A stretch of 64,000 bases of DNA from Bacteroidota bacterium (GTDB lineage Bacteria; Bacteroidota; Ignavibacteria; Kapaibacteriales; NICIL-2), in contig JAIBAE010000007.1 in assembly GCA_019695345.1 (NCBI GenBank), positions 40,006-104,005 on the forward strand. The letters are read 5' to 3'. A program made the translations under genes and the position numbers. This document shows positions 28,115-37,040 of this stretch, piece after piece. Below the pieces are notes generated by a model. The model was not told the origin of the DNA. It was given only the letters and a program-made list of their open reading frames with translations, and searched no databases. Within the stretch, counting starts at the first letter, position 1. Each line of letters opens with the position of its first letter.

Positions 28115-30397
28115 TTACTTAACAAAATAGTAAGAGTATACTTGATTTAAGGTGGATAAAACTATACAATAGAATCCGCTATGTAATGCACTTATATCAA
28201 TTTCTCCAGATGCAGTGACTTCGACTGTTGTAACTTCTTTGCCTAGTATAGTAAAAACAGTTGCTTTACATGGAAGCAACCAAGGTGCTATACTAATAGT
28301 ACTTTGACTTCTTTGCATAAATATTAAATCAGGTGTAGAAGTTTGGTGAAAAAGTACTTCTTCTTTGACATCTGTAATACCGGATAGACGGAACACAGCC
28401 ATGTGTCCGTAGTTATTACCCGCAGCCACATATTTTCCGTCGTACGAAGCTGTAGCACACAACCACTTTAATGGACTGTAATTTTCATGCGCGGTATAAG
28501 GATAGTCATTCGTTAACCCTGTTGCTACCTTTGAAATTAAATTATAGTTGCCTACACCACTTGGTTCTTCTCCGGTAGTGTATAATAGGTTTGCCTTACT
28601 ATTTGGGTAATAGGAAAGTGAATTGATATCTGATACCTGAGGATAAATTTTCCAACCATCAAAATTTGTATCTGCCATATCCCAACAATATACACTGCCT
28701 GAGTTCACCGATATATGATTAGTTGGTTTATTAAAAGCAGCTACTGCTATATCAGCAGTATCGCCATGCGGTCGCCACCAACGTGATCTTACTATGACCT
28801 CAATCTGAGGACTTATAACTTTTAGCTGATTACCACTATTGTAGTCAAACATTTGCAATGCTCCAGACGAATATCCGGAAATATCAGGATGCTGGCTTAC
28901 TGTAAATAGTCTTTGTTGTGATTCATCATAGTAACAGTAAAAAACAGTTCTACCTAAATCTACTACAACTTTTTGTGAATTGTTACTATTAATATCAACT
29001 TCTATAACTCTACCTTCCTTTGTACCTACAAGAAGTTTGTCGGAATTTGATATATAGTGAAAACACATTACCGTATCGTTGTCGGTTTTAAATGAAACAA
29101 TTTCCTTTTGTTGTTTGATATTATAATACGCTATTTCTGAATTTCCTTTTGTGTATGCTAATACTTCATCGCTGATGAATGTAAGTACATTATGTCCTGA
29201 AGATGGGATGATCTGCTTTAAGAAACCGCTCTTCATATCGGCAATAATAATATTAGGTTCACATAAAAAGGCTATGTACGAATTGTTCGTGGAGAACTCA
29301 ACTCGTTCAATAGAATTTTCCGGATATCGCAAAATTCTAAGTACTTCCGATGTTGTTGGGTCAATGACTTTTACTTGCGAATTGGAATAAGGTTGTGAAT
29401 AACAAAGTATCTCATTTGTGTTGTTAAAAAAAACAACACCCATAGGCGATAGCATATCAGGAATATAAAATGCCGTTAACTTTTTACCTGTACTTGTTTC
29501 GTAGATATAGCAAGTATCATAGCTAACCGGAACAATGTATTGATTGCCTGAAGGTGAGAAATTAATATACCTTGCTACTGGCAATATACTTAATGATGCA
29601 AACGAAAACGTAGTGTCCTTCTTCATATCCCATAATAATACTGAAGTTGACGACCCTCTGATTTTCATTAGCAGGCATCCAATAGTATTATTATATACCA
29701 TTGATTCTACTGCTGCTTGATGAAATGAAATGTTCTTTTGTTTTAGAACAATCTTTTTTTCTGTGTCCCACAGTTTAATATTTCCATCTGTTGTTGCCGT
29801 AATTAAATATTTTCCATCCGAAGCAATATTATAAAGTGAGTATTTATGGGTAAATACTATACTGTCTTTTACTATACCCTTAGTAATATCATAAAAATGA
29901 ATTTTATCATTGTGAATTACTGTTGTGTTATCGTCCCAGCTACCTCTAAATGCAGCAATAGTGTTTGAATCTATACGAACACATCGCCCTATTGGTTCTG
30001 TTGCGGATATAATCTTTTCAATTGATTCCTTCAGTGTTGTGTTGAACACTATAATTTGGGATTGTGATGAGGGAATTAACTTTGTATAGTATAATGCGGC
30101 AAGTCGTGTATTATCTAACCATTCTATACATTCGGCAAGAAGCAATGTATCCGATGCCTTTAACACTGCCTCCAGATGTCCGGTTCTAATATTTGTTATC
30201 AGGATAATAGATGCACCACTCCTCGATGCAAGGTGCTCTCCATCAGGTGAAATCTTAAATGGATTTTCAAACGTACCATCTGTAAAGCCATTATTACCAA
30301 TGTGACTACTTACTACCCACTCTTGTTCAAGTTTCTGGGAGTAGGTGCTAAATTGTAATACAAAGAGGATAAATAATAACATTGCAAGAGATTTCAT
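28115..30397 (-). CDS. Secreted WD40-like propeller protein with T9SS tag
   Basis: 760 residues. The signal peptide is MKSLAMLLFILFVLQFSTYSQ. The body consists of beta-propeller blades of WD40/YVTN type (KIHFYDITKGIV, GNIKLWDTEKKIVLKQ, VLLWDMKKDTTFSF, GRVIEVDINSNNSQ, VYCWDMADTNFDGW), enough for two propellers. The last ~75 residues (SISIAPWLLPCKATVFTILGKEV, IDISALHSGFYCIVLS, YYFVK) match a T9SS type A sorting domain, so the protein is expected on the surface or outside. It is a single gene with no terminator I can support; a short palindrome near 28103-28118 overlaps its stop. No catalytic motif is visible. Confidence 0.82.
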   Translation of the reverse strand: MKSLAMLLFILFVLQFSTYSQKLEQEWVVSSHIGNNGFTDGTFENPFKISPDGEHLASRSGASIILITNIRTGHLEAVLKASDTLLLAECIEWLDNTRLAALYYTKLIPSSQSQIIVFNTTLKESIEKIISATEPIGRCVRIDSNTIAAFRGSWDDNTTVIHNDKIHFYDITKGIVKDSIVFTHKYSLYNIASDGKYLITATTDGNIKLWDTEKKIVLKQKNISFHQAAVESMVYNNTIGCLLMKIRGSSTSVLLWDMKKDTTFSFASLSILPVARYINFSPSGNQYIVPVSYDTCYIYETSTGKKLTAFYIPDMLSPMGVVFFNNTNEILCYSQPYSNSQVKVIDPTTSEVLRILRYPENSIERVEFSTNNSYIAFLCEPNIIIADMKSGFLKQIIPSSGHNVLTFISDEVLAYTKGNSEIAYYNIKQQKEIVSFKTDNDTVMCFHYISNSDKLLVGTKEGRVIEVDINSNNSQKVVVDLGRTVFYCYYDESQQRLFTVSQHPDISGYSSGALQMFDYNSGNQLKVISPQIEVIVRSRWWRPHGDTADIAVAAFNKPTNHISVNSGSVYCWDMADTNFDGWKIYPQVSDINSLSYYPNSKANLLYTTGEEPSGVGNYNLISKVATGLTNDYPYTAHENYSPLKWLCATASYDGKYVAAGNNYGHMAVFRLSGITDVKEEVLFHQTSTPDLIFMQRSQSTISIAPWLLPCKATVFTILGKEVTTVEVTASGEIDISALHSGFYCIVLSTLNQVYSYYFVK

Positions 30398-30665
30398 TTT
30401 GATACCTGTTTTGTTGGACTTCCGTTAAATATTGGAAATATGTTGGAGTATTGATATTTAGCGCGTATAAATATAATTTAAGACGAAATCTATTCTTAAC
30501 TAGGGTAAAACTAATGAAACTATCTGAATCTAGTATTTGAGCGATCATACGATATTAAAATAAAATCAATTTGGCGAAATTTTGAAAAAGTCAAACGTCG
30601 GGAGCATATTTAATGGGTGATTTGAAAATTTGTCGGTAAGAGGTATAAGAAAGGGCGCACGAGAT
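30398..30665. other. Intergenic region, nothing recognised
   Basis: AT-rich gap between two minus-strand genes. I see no ORF with coding character and no TAnnTTTG box that I trust. It ends at family A copy A10. Confidence 0.35.
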
Positions 30666-30743
30666 TCTTTCCCGCAGATGAAGGCGGGCGTATGCAATAC
30701 GCCCCTACAAACTACTAACGGTACGGTGCGGATTGCGTTAGCA
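30666..30743 (-). repeat. Family A repeat, copy A10, carrying a nested palindrome
   Basis: Arms CCGCA (30672-30676) and TGCGG (30727-30731). The loop carries the perfect palindrome-like GGGCGTATGCAATACGCCC (30686-30704) followed by CTACA. In sense the element begins 3 nt after the TonB-receptor stop. Confidence 0.75.
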
Positions 30744-30745
30744 TA

Positions 30746-32950
30746 TTACCAGGTAATTCCTGCGTTAATAAAAAACTGTCTGCCAAGAAGACTTGGTATA
30801 AAGCGCGGGTTGGTTGTATTAAACATGTTGTTTACACCTACCGAACACGTTAGCACAGATGTATCGGTAAAAAACGTGGCAGCAAAGCGTTTTGTTATAG
30901 TTGCGTTGCAGTTCCAATAACCGGGAACGTATTCGTTATTACTATCTAACAGCGAACCAAACGATGTTGTATCCGAAAATATATCGGGGTTGCCGTTTAA
31001 CTGTTGTTCGCCAAAACGTCCAACATACTGTGCGCGGAAGTTAGCAGTAAGGTTATACTCTGAGTTATCGTACTGAATGCGCAGAACGCCGGAGTGATGC
31101 GAGCGATACCACAAACCACCGTACTCTTGTGCGGTAAGATGTTTAAACTCTCCGGTTGATGGAATTTGATAGCCCGCTGTTTGATTGCGGATTGCATCCA
31201 CAACACGAACATCCTTAGCTTCTAATAATTGATAGCCAAAGTTTCCCGATAGTTGCTCTGATGCGGTAAGAGTTATTACATATTGCATACTTGCTTCCAC
31301 GCCTTGTGTATACACCTGCGCAAGATTACGGTAGGTGTAAACAACAGGCAATGTTTGGTACGGATAAAACTCAATCAGATTACGAAGGTTGTTGTGGAAG
31401 AAGCGTACATCAAATCCGAGTTGAACAGGTATGCCGTAAATGATAAGCGAATCGGGTTGATAAAATATCCCTTCATCGAACGAGTGAGCTTGTTCGGGCT
31501 GAAGGTTTATACCAAGTAAACGTGCGCCTATTAAATCGTAACCCGCACCCTGAAGTCGGTTAGAGAACCGCACATAGAGTTGGCGGAAATCGGGCGCCTT
31601 AAATCCTTCGCCAATGGTGCCGTATACCCGCACTTGGGGAATTGGTTTGTACGTTAACGAAAGTCGTGGTAACAACGGTACGCCACTAATTCCAATTTTA
31701 TCTAACAAGATAGAACGTGGTACAGCAAACGCGCTGTTGTTATCGTACCGCATGCTAAATGCGTAGGAAAACTCCTCGGTTGGGTTCCCTTCCCATTGTG
31801 TGTACATAGCAGTTGTACGGTATAATGGGTTTTCGGAATACCGCGAACCACTTGCATCATCGTACCAAAACTCACCGCCTAACGTTAAACGGTTTTTATC
31901 GTTAATCAGAACATCGTATTGCAGATACGAACGGAATGTACGCCGTATAAAATTATCTGTTCTGCCAGCCGCGCCTTGCTCTACATCAAAGTTATATGTT
32001 TCGTTATACATTGTTCCATATACCTGACCCGATAAATGTGCATTACCATGCGTCCAGTCTGCACCCAGCGTTGCACTGCGGTCGGTTGTTTGCACCGAGC
32101 CCTCGTTCGATGTAATAAACCCGGCTGCGCCATCTAAAAACTTACCACGGCTTTCGCTTCCAAAGGTGCGAAGGTTGGCATTAACACTTACCGAGTTAGA
32201 AACATACCATTTGCACCGTGCCTGCATAGTGTAATCCTTAAAACCGGCATACGGAAAAGTAGAAGAATCTTGTTGCACGGTAAATGGCTGTGAGTTTTTC
32301 AGATTGATAAACGAGGCAAAGGTAATATCGTTATTGGTGTAGTTGTTTTCTATCTGTGCCTCGGCCGGGCCCATTTGTAAATACTGCATATACAACTTAC
32401 CCGAATACCCATCTTTTGGTTTACGGGTAATAATATTAATTACACCTGCAAGTGCCTCGCTGCCGTATAAGCTGGACATAGGGCCTTTTACAACTTCAAC
32501 ACGCTCCACATTCCCAACCGATACGCGGTTTAAGTCAATTACACCACCAACTCTGCCCGATAGCGGCTGGCCATCCACAAGAATCATAGTGTAATCGGGT
32601 CCTAATCCCATCATTTGGATGCCGGTGCGCACGGTGCCTTGGGCAATAAGCATCCCTGTTTGTTCTTTTAGTAAATCGCCGGCGGCCACCATGCTTGTAG
32701 ATGCAGTTTGCTCTTTGCCAATAACTTCAACCCGCACGGGCGAATCTTTTAGCATTACTTCGGTGCGGGTGCCTGTAACAACTACCGGCTGTTGTGCTTT
32801 ATAGGTAAGGGTATCAACAGGTGTCTTTTTCTTTTTGGGTACGGCAGGTATTTTGGGTTTTTGTTTAACCGAGTCTGCCGGAGTATTTGCGTAACTACTG
32901 CCTGTTAGTACAAAAAAAGTTGTAAAAATTGCAAAATAACGATATATCAC
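30746..32950 (-). CDS. TonB-dependent outer-membrane receptor
   Basis: 734 residues. It starts at a GTG; the signal peptide is MIYRYFAIFTTFFVLTGSSYA. A short Lys/Pro linker leads to the TonB-box-like VVVTGTRTEV and the plug domain (residues 60-180: SPVRVEVIGKE, GPDYTMILVDGQPLSGRVGG, VERVEVVKGPMSSLYGSEALAGVINIITRKP), which is diagnostic. The 22-strand barrel fills 190-734, and the C terminus ends FINAGITW with an aromatic residue. The plug and size fit vitamin B12/siderophore/colicin-type receptors; the substrate is not evident. There are no transport genes next to it. A TATTTTTG promoter box lies about 40 nt upstream. Confidence 0.93.
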   Translation of the reverse strand: MIYRYFAIFTTFFVLTGSSYANTPADSVKQKPKIPAVPKKKKTPVDTLTYKAQQPVVVTGTRTEVMLKDSPVRVEVIGKEQTASTSMVAAGDLLKEQTGMLIAQGTVRTGIQMMGLGPDYTMILVDGQPLSGRVGGVIDLNRVSVGNVERVEVVKGPMSSLYGSEALAGVINIITRKPKDGYSGKLYMQYLQMGPAEAQIENNYTNNDITFASFINLKNSQPFTVQQDSSTFPYAGFKDYTMQARCKWYVSNSVSVNANLRTFGSESRGKFLDGAAGFITSNEGSVQTTDRSATLGADWTHGNAHLSGQVYGTMYNETYNFDVEQGAAGRTDNFIRRTFRSYLQYDVLINDKNRLTLGGEFWYDDASGSRYSENPLYRTTAMYTQWEGNPTEEFSYAFSMRYDNNSAFAVPRSILLDKIGISGVPLLPRLSLTYKPIPQVRVYGTIGEGFKAPDFRQLYVRFSNRLQGAGYDLIGARLLGINLQPEQAHSFDEGIFYQPDSLIIYGIPVQLGFDVRFFHNNLRNLIEFYPYQTLPVVYTYRNLAQVYTQGVEASMQYVITLTASEQLSGNFGYQLLEAKDVRVVDAIRNQTAGYQIPSTGEFKHLTAQEYGGLWYRSHHSGVLRIQYDNSEYNLTANFRAQYVGRFGEQQLNGNPDIFSDTTSFGSLLDSNNEYVPGYWNCNATITKRFAATFFTDTSVLTCSVGVNNMFNTTNPRFIPSLLGRQFFINAGITW

Positions 32951-32985
32951 TGGTGTTGAGTTTCAAGTTTGGGTACATGTGGGCG

Positions 32986-32993
32986 CAAAAATA
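32986..32993 (-). promoter_or_regulatory. Putative promoter -7 box of the TonB receptor gene
   Basis: TATTTTTG on the minus strand, within TGCCGTATTTTTGCGCC, 36 nt before the GTG start at 32950. It is the same octamer and context (GTATTTTTGCGC) as the purF box at 3441. Confidence 0.45.
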
Positions 32994-33046
32994 CGGCACA
33001 ACACGGATTTATTTGTAAAAACAATTAAAGTAAATACAAATATTTT

Positions 33047-33107
33047 GCTGTCGCTTGACGGCACCGGATGTTCCGTTACAGTACAGCCAATCCTTTGCCA
33101 GAGAGAA
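33047..33107 (+). repeat. Family A repeat, copy A11
   Basis: Arms GGCA (33060-33063) and TGCC (33096-33099); the outermost pair is a C-A mismatch. Inverted partner of A12 across a 228-bp unit. Confidence 0.68.
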
Positions 33108-33213
33108 TCTTTCGCTACAGAATCTTAGCTACATAAGTGGAGTGGAGAAAAATAGAAAGTTTCTTAACTGTAAGTAGTCAGAAAAAGGATAACCGTTTAT
33201 TCTTAGCTGCGAT

Positions 33214-33274
33214 ACTTTCCCGCCGCAGGAAGATTGTTTTGATACGAGTGGTTGGGTGCGGTCCGGCGATAGCA
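33214..33274 (-). repeat. Family A repeat, copy A12
   Basis: Arms CCGCA (33223-33227) and TGCGG (33257-33261), with an extra CGC next to the arm. It lies directly after the M16 protease terminator in sense orientation. Confidence 0.72.
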
Positions 33275-33275
33275 A

Positions 33276-33313
33276 ATAAAAAAACGGATACAGAAATTAC
33301 TCTGTACCCGTTT
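33276..33313 (-). terminator. Rho-independent terminator of the M16 protease gene
   Basis: Stem AAACGGgTACAGA/TCTGTAtCCGTTT at 33283-33313 on the minus strand, followed by a T run (33282-33276). It starts 22 nt after the stop. Confidence 0.82.
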
Positions 33314-33334
33314 GATTGTTAGGCGTGCGGTTGT

Positions 33335-36265
33335 TTAGTAGCCAAATACTTCGTCGGCTGTTACCTCTTTAACCGGACCATATTTTTTGAGTTCTTCCAT
33401 ATTGATTTTGTTTTTAGAGCCAAGTACAATGTACATGAACTTTTTGTTCTTGATGCGCTCGGCATGGAATTTATTTACGTCGTCGAATGTAAGAGTTGGT
33501 ACTTTTTCGTACATCACTTTGCGTACGTCAAAATCTAACCCAAGGCGTGCGTAGTTCTGGAATTGTGATAAGATGTCCATACGTGTTATGCGTTCGCTTT
33601 CTATGCGCCCAACAATTGCTTGTTTACAGTTATCGAATAATGCATCTACACGTGGCATGTTGTTCATAAGTTCGTTCATGCCCGATAACGCTTCGGGGAG
33701 TTTATCGGCTTGTGTGCCGATGTACCCGGTCATGAAATATGGGTCTTCTTTTTTACGTGGTGCAGCAAATGTTGCATCTACCGAGTATGCAAGTGCTTTG
33801 GATTCGCGCATGGTTGTAAATGTAATGGATGACATATTTCCGCCACCAAAGTACTCGTTGTATAGGCGTGAGTATGGAGAGATTTGCGGATTGTATCCTT
33901 TATCGCATTGCAGGCGCATTAGAACTTCGGCTTGCACCATGTTGTAATCTAAGAATAATACTCCGCCGCTTGAAATATCCTGATATGCGTAATCATCGGC
34001 TTTGGGTACATCTTTTAACGATGCAGGTGTTTTGTGCTTCTGTGCCAATGTTGTTGTTATCTCTTTGGCACTTGCCGGACCGTAGTAGAACACTTTGTGT
34101 TTAAATGTTGCAAGTTGTTTTATTTTATCACATAACTCTTGGGCGGTTACAGCGCGCATTTCGGCATCGCTGAGTCTGTCGGTAAATGGATTGCGTTTGC
34201 CGTACAGCGCGTAGTTTAACATTGCTTGCTGAAGAATAACGTTTTTGTTTTTCTTCATGTCGGTGCGTTGTTTAATCATACCTTCAACCATCAACTTTAA
34301 CGCATCGTTATCGGGTTTGGCATTTGCAAGAACTTCTTCGGTAAGTTGAACTGCTGCTGCAAGATTGTCTTGTAAGCCGCTAATTGTTATAATGAATTGC
34401 TCGTTGCTTGCAGATGCATTAATATCACTTCCTAAAGCATAGAATTTTTCTTTTACTTGTTCGGATGTCATGGTTGATGTGCCAAGTAAATCGAGATAGG
34501 ATAATGCCAATCCTGTTTTTTTATCGTGGCGTGTGCCCATATCCCAAATGAACTGCAATGTGTAGAGTTTGTTATCGGTGTTTTTAACAGCATATACCGG
34601 AATAGAACCGTTTAGTGTTTCTTTGTTTATGTCTTTGTTAAAATCGGTAAAGCGTGGCTGTAGTTTATCGGCAGGGGTGTCCATCAGCTTTTTAGCAAAG
34701 TCTGATACATTTTTGTTGATAACAACCGGAGTAATAGCCGGCTTTGGTACCTTTTGTGCGTTTTTGTTTTCACCGCTGCGTTTATAAACAACTACATAGT
34801 TATTGTTATACCACTTCTTTGCAAACTCCATTACTTCCTTTTTTGTAACCTTTGCAATTTGGTCTAACTCTGCTAATTCATCTTCCCATTTGGTGCCTTG
34901 TATAAACATTTGGCTTAGCATGTTTGCGCGGGTGTCGTTAGATTCGATAGACCGCATACGGTCTATGCGCATATTCGTAACAATAGACTTCATCATGTCT
35001 TCGCTGAAGTTCCCTTTTTTCAGTTCTTCAATCTGTCCTAAAATCAACTCTACTACTTCTTCAAGCTTTTGCCCTTTACGTGGTGTGCCGTTAAAGATGT
35101 GCAGGGTGTAATCTTTCATGGAGTTTGGCGAACATCCTGCATTTAACACTTTCTGTTGCTGTTTTAAGTTTAAGTCAATTAACCCAACCGATGAGTTAGA
35201 AAGAATCATATCGCACATTGCCATGGTTATGAGTTCTTTAGAGCCTGCACCGGGGAAGCGGAATACCAAACGAACGCTTTCGTTGGTTGGACCGAATACC
35301 TCGCGTATAACTGGCTTTGTAATAGGGTCTTCTTGTGCAACAACAAATGGTGTTAATGGTTTTGACTGATATGAACCAAATTCTTCGCTTATCCATTCAA
35401 CTGTTTTATCGGGGTCAACATCACCGCAAAGAATGATAGCCATGTTATTAGGAACATAATTCGCAGCATAATACTCGCGGATTTTTTTCATAGAAGGGTT
35501 TTTAAGGTGCTCTATAGTACCAATGGTTGTTTGGGTACCATATTGGTGTTTTGGGAAAACTGCCTCAAGCATTGCTTCGTATGCTAAACGACCGTCGTTA
35601 TCTAATCCTCTGTTCTTTTCTTCGTACACTGCTTCCAACTCGGTATGGAATAACCGTAAGATAGGATTACGGAAACGCTCGGCTTCCAAGGTAATCCATT
35701 TACGTAATTGGTTGGAAGGAATATCGTTTTGATAAACAGTTTCTTCTACGGCTGTGTGCGCATTTGTACCTTTTGCACCAAGCGAGCCAACCATTTTATC
35801 GTATTCGTTCGGGATAGCAAATTTTGCTGCCTCGCCGCTAAGCGAATCAATAACATGGTACATTACTTTACGTTTATCGGCATCGGTTGTTTTGCGATAC
35901 TCTTCGTACAAATTCTCAATTTTATCAATCAACGGTTTTTCTTTGGAAAAATCCAGCGAACCGTATTTATCCGTACCCTTAAACAGCATGTGCTCTAAGT
36001 AGTGGGCTAAACCGGTTGCATCGGCAGGGTCGTTTTTACTACCGGCACGCACAGAGATTAACGTCTGAACACGAGGTTCGTTTTTATTAACGCTAATAAA
36101 CACTTTAAGCCCATTAGCTAAAGTGTACGTGCGTACGCCCATAGGGTCGTTTTTAACGGTAGTGTAACTAAACTTACCGCCTTTATGTTGCTCTACGGAG
36201 TACTGAGCAAGAATCTGAATATGTGCTACAACAATAAGGCACAGAACTATACGAAACACTTTCAT
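33335..36265 (-). CDS. Secreted M16-family zinc metallopeptidase (double-length)
   Basis: 976 residues, covering the four-domain pitrilysin/M16 core in one chain. The signal peptide is MKVFRIVLCLIVVAHIQILAQ. The inverted zinc motif HYLEH (HxxEH) is near residue 87, and the distal Glu lies in AVYEEKNRGLDND near residue 214. The second half lacks a zinc motif and carries the usual inactive-domain landmark (GGGNMSSITFTTMRESKALAY). Expected to sit in the periplasm or at the surface and degrade peptides. It has its own terminator. The whole-gene length fits Bacteroidota double-domain insulinases. Confidence 0.93.
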   Translation of the reverse strand: MKVFRIVLCLIVVAHIQILAQYSVEQHKGGKFSYTTVKNDPMGVRTYTLANGLKVFISVNKNEPRVQTLISVRAGSKNDPADATGLAHYLEHMLFKGTDKYGSLDFSKEKPLIDKIENLYEEYRKTTDADKRKVMYHVIDSLSGEAAKFAIPNEYDKMVGSLGAKGTNAHTAVEETVYQNDIPSNQLRKWITLEAERFRNPILRLFHTELEAVYEEKNRGLDNDGRLAYEAMLEAVFPKHQYGTQTTIGTIEHLKNPSMKKIREYYAANYVPNNMAIILCGDVDPDKTVEWISEEFGSYQSKPLTPFVVAQEDPITKPVIREVFGPTNESVRLVFRFPGAGSKELITMAMCDMILSNSSVGLIDLNLKQQQKVLNAGCSPNSMKDYTLHIFNGTPRKGQKLEEVVELILGQIEELKKGNFSEDMMKSIVTNMRIDRMRSIESNDTRANMLSQMFIQGTKWEDELAELDQIAKVTKKEVMEFAKKWYNNNYVVVYKRSGENKNAQKVPKPAITPVVINKNVSDFAKKLMDTPADKLQPRFTDFNKDINKETLNGSIPVYAVKNTDNKLYTLQFIWDMGTRHDKKTGLALSYLDLLGTSTMTSEQVKEKFYALGSDINASASNEQFIITISGLQDNLAAAVQLTEEVLANAKPDNDALKLMVEGMIKQRTDMKKNKNVILQQAMLNYALYGKRNPFTDRLSDAEMRAVTAQELCDKIKQLATFKHKVFYYGPASAKEITTTLAQKHKTPASLKDVPKADDYAYQDISSGGVLFLDYNMVQAEVLMRLQCDKGYNPQISPYSRLYNEYFGGGNMSSITFTTMRESKALAYSVDATFAAPRKKEDPYFMTGYIGTQADKLPEALSGMNELMNNMPRVDALFDNCKQAIVGRIESERITRMDILSQFQNYARLGLDFDVRKVMYEKVPTLTFDDVNKFHAERIKNKKFMYIVLGSKNKINMEELKKYGPVKEVTADEVFGY

Positions 36266-36374
36266 AGAAGTATAAGTAAATGTGTAAACAAAAAGATTGC
36301 ACGAGGAAGAAGTACCGCAATATGCGCAAGAAAGGTGTCAGGTAAAAATTATGTTGTAGTGTGTGGTTGTTTTT

Positions 36375-36435
36375 GCTTGCGCAGGACGGTACCGAACGTT
36401 TGTGCAAATATCTGTTCACACTTTGCCGGAAGATA
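36375..36435 (+). repeat. Family A repeat, copy A13
   Basis: Arms CGGTA (36387-36391) and TGCCG (36424-36428), with a U-G wobble in this orientation. Inverted partner of A14 across a 188-bp unit. Confidence 0.72.
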
Positions 36436-36503
36436 CCATTTTATAATTGAGCAAACATTAACCATGTACATCCTGTTGTTACCGAATAAATGGTGCTGAA
36501 GGT

Positions 36504-36562
36504 ATACTCCCACACATGAACGCTATAAAAAATCTAACGTTAGGTGTGGTCAGGCGTTAGCA
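36504..36562 (-). repeat. Family A repeat, copy A14
   Basis: Arms CCACA (36510-36514) and TGTGG (36545-36549): both arms changed together relative to CCGCA/TGCGG. It lies between divergent genes. Confidence 0.74.
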
Positions 36563-37040
36563 AATACGTATTGATGCAAAATTATAAGTGCGGATAAAGT
36601 CTGGCTAAAATTAACTGCTGAACAAAATTACACAGACAACTGTACGTAAAACTACGTTAAGAAAAAATATACCAATGGAATTGATAAGGAACATGTGTAT
36701 ATTGCAGAGAACGCTGCTTCCACAGCTAAGAATAAAGCGTTCGGCAAAAGTTTCTCTACCAGCATAAGCAAAGGGAAGATTGAAGGGGATATTGGTAGGT
36801 GTTTTTTAACTACGGAATCATAATAATTGTAGAGATAGTACTGTACTTGTACAACCGTGAATAAAAAAATTATTAGGATTCTGAAAAAACCATTGTACGT
36901 ACGCATGTTTTAGCGTATTTTACAAACCCACAGTTCCCCCAACAAAGTTACTCTGGGAGTTTGCCAAAAGGGGATAATTTGGCGTAAGATTGAAGATTAT
37001 TAAAAAATAGGTGTTTAATTCAATAGCAGGTGCATTGTTT
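36563..37040. other. Intergenic region upstream of the PD40-OmpA gene
   Basis: AT-rich gap. A minus-strand frame at 36652-36906 would encode an 84-residue hydrophobic peptide (two possible membrane spans), but it has no ribosome-binding site and no recognisable family; I treat it as doubtful. No other element was recognised. Confidence 0.35.

Noticed and set aside
36652..36906. Small membrane protein on the minus strand
   Set aside because: Hydrophobic but with no ribosome-binding site, promoter or homologous pattern; kept only as a note in the intergenic entry.
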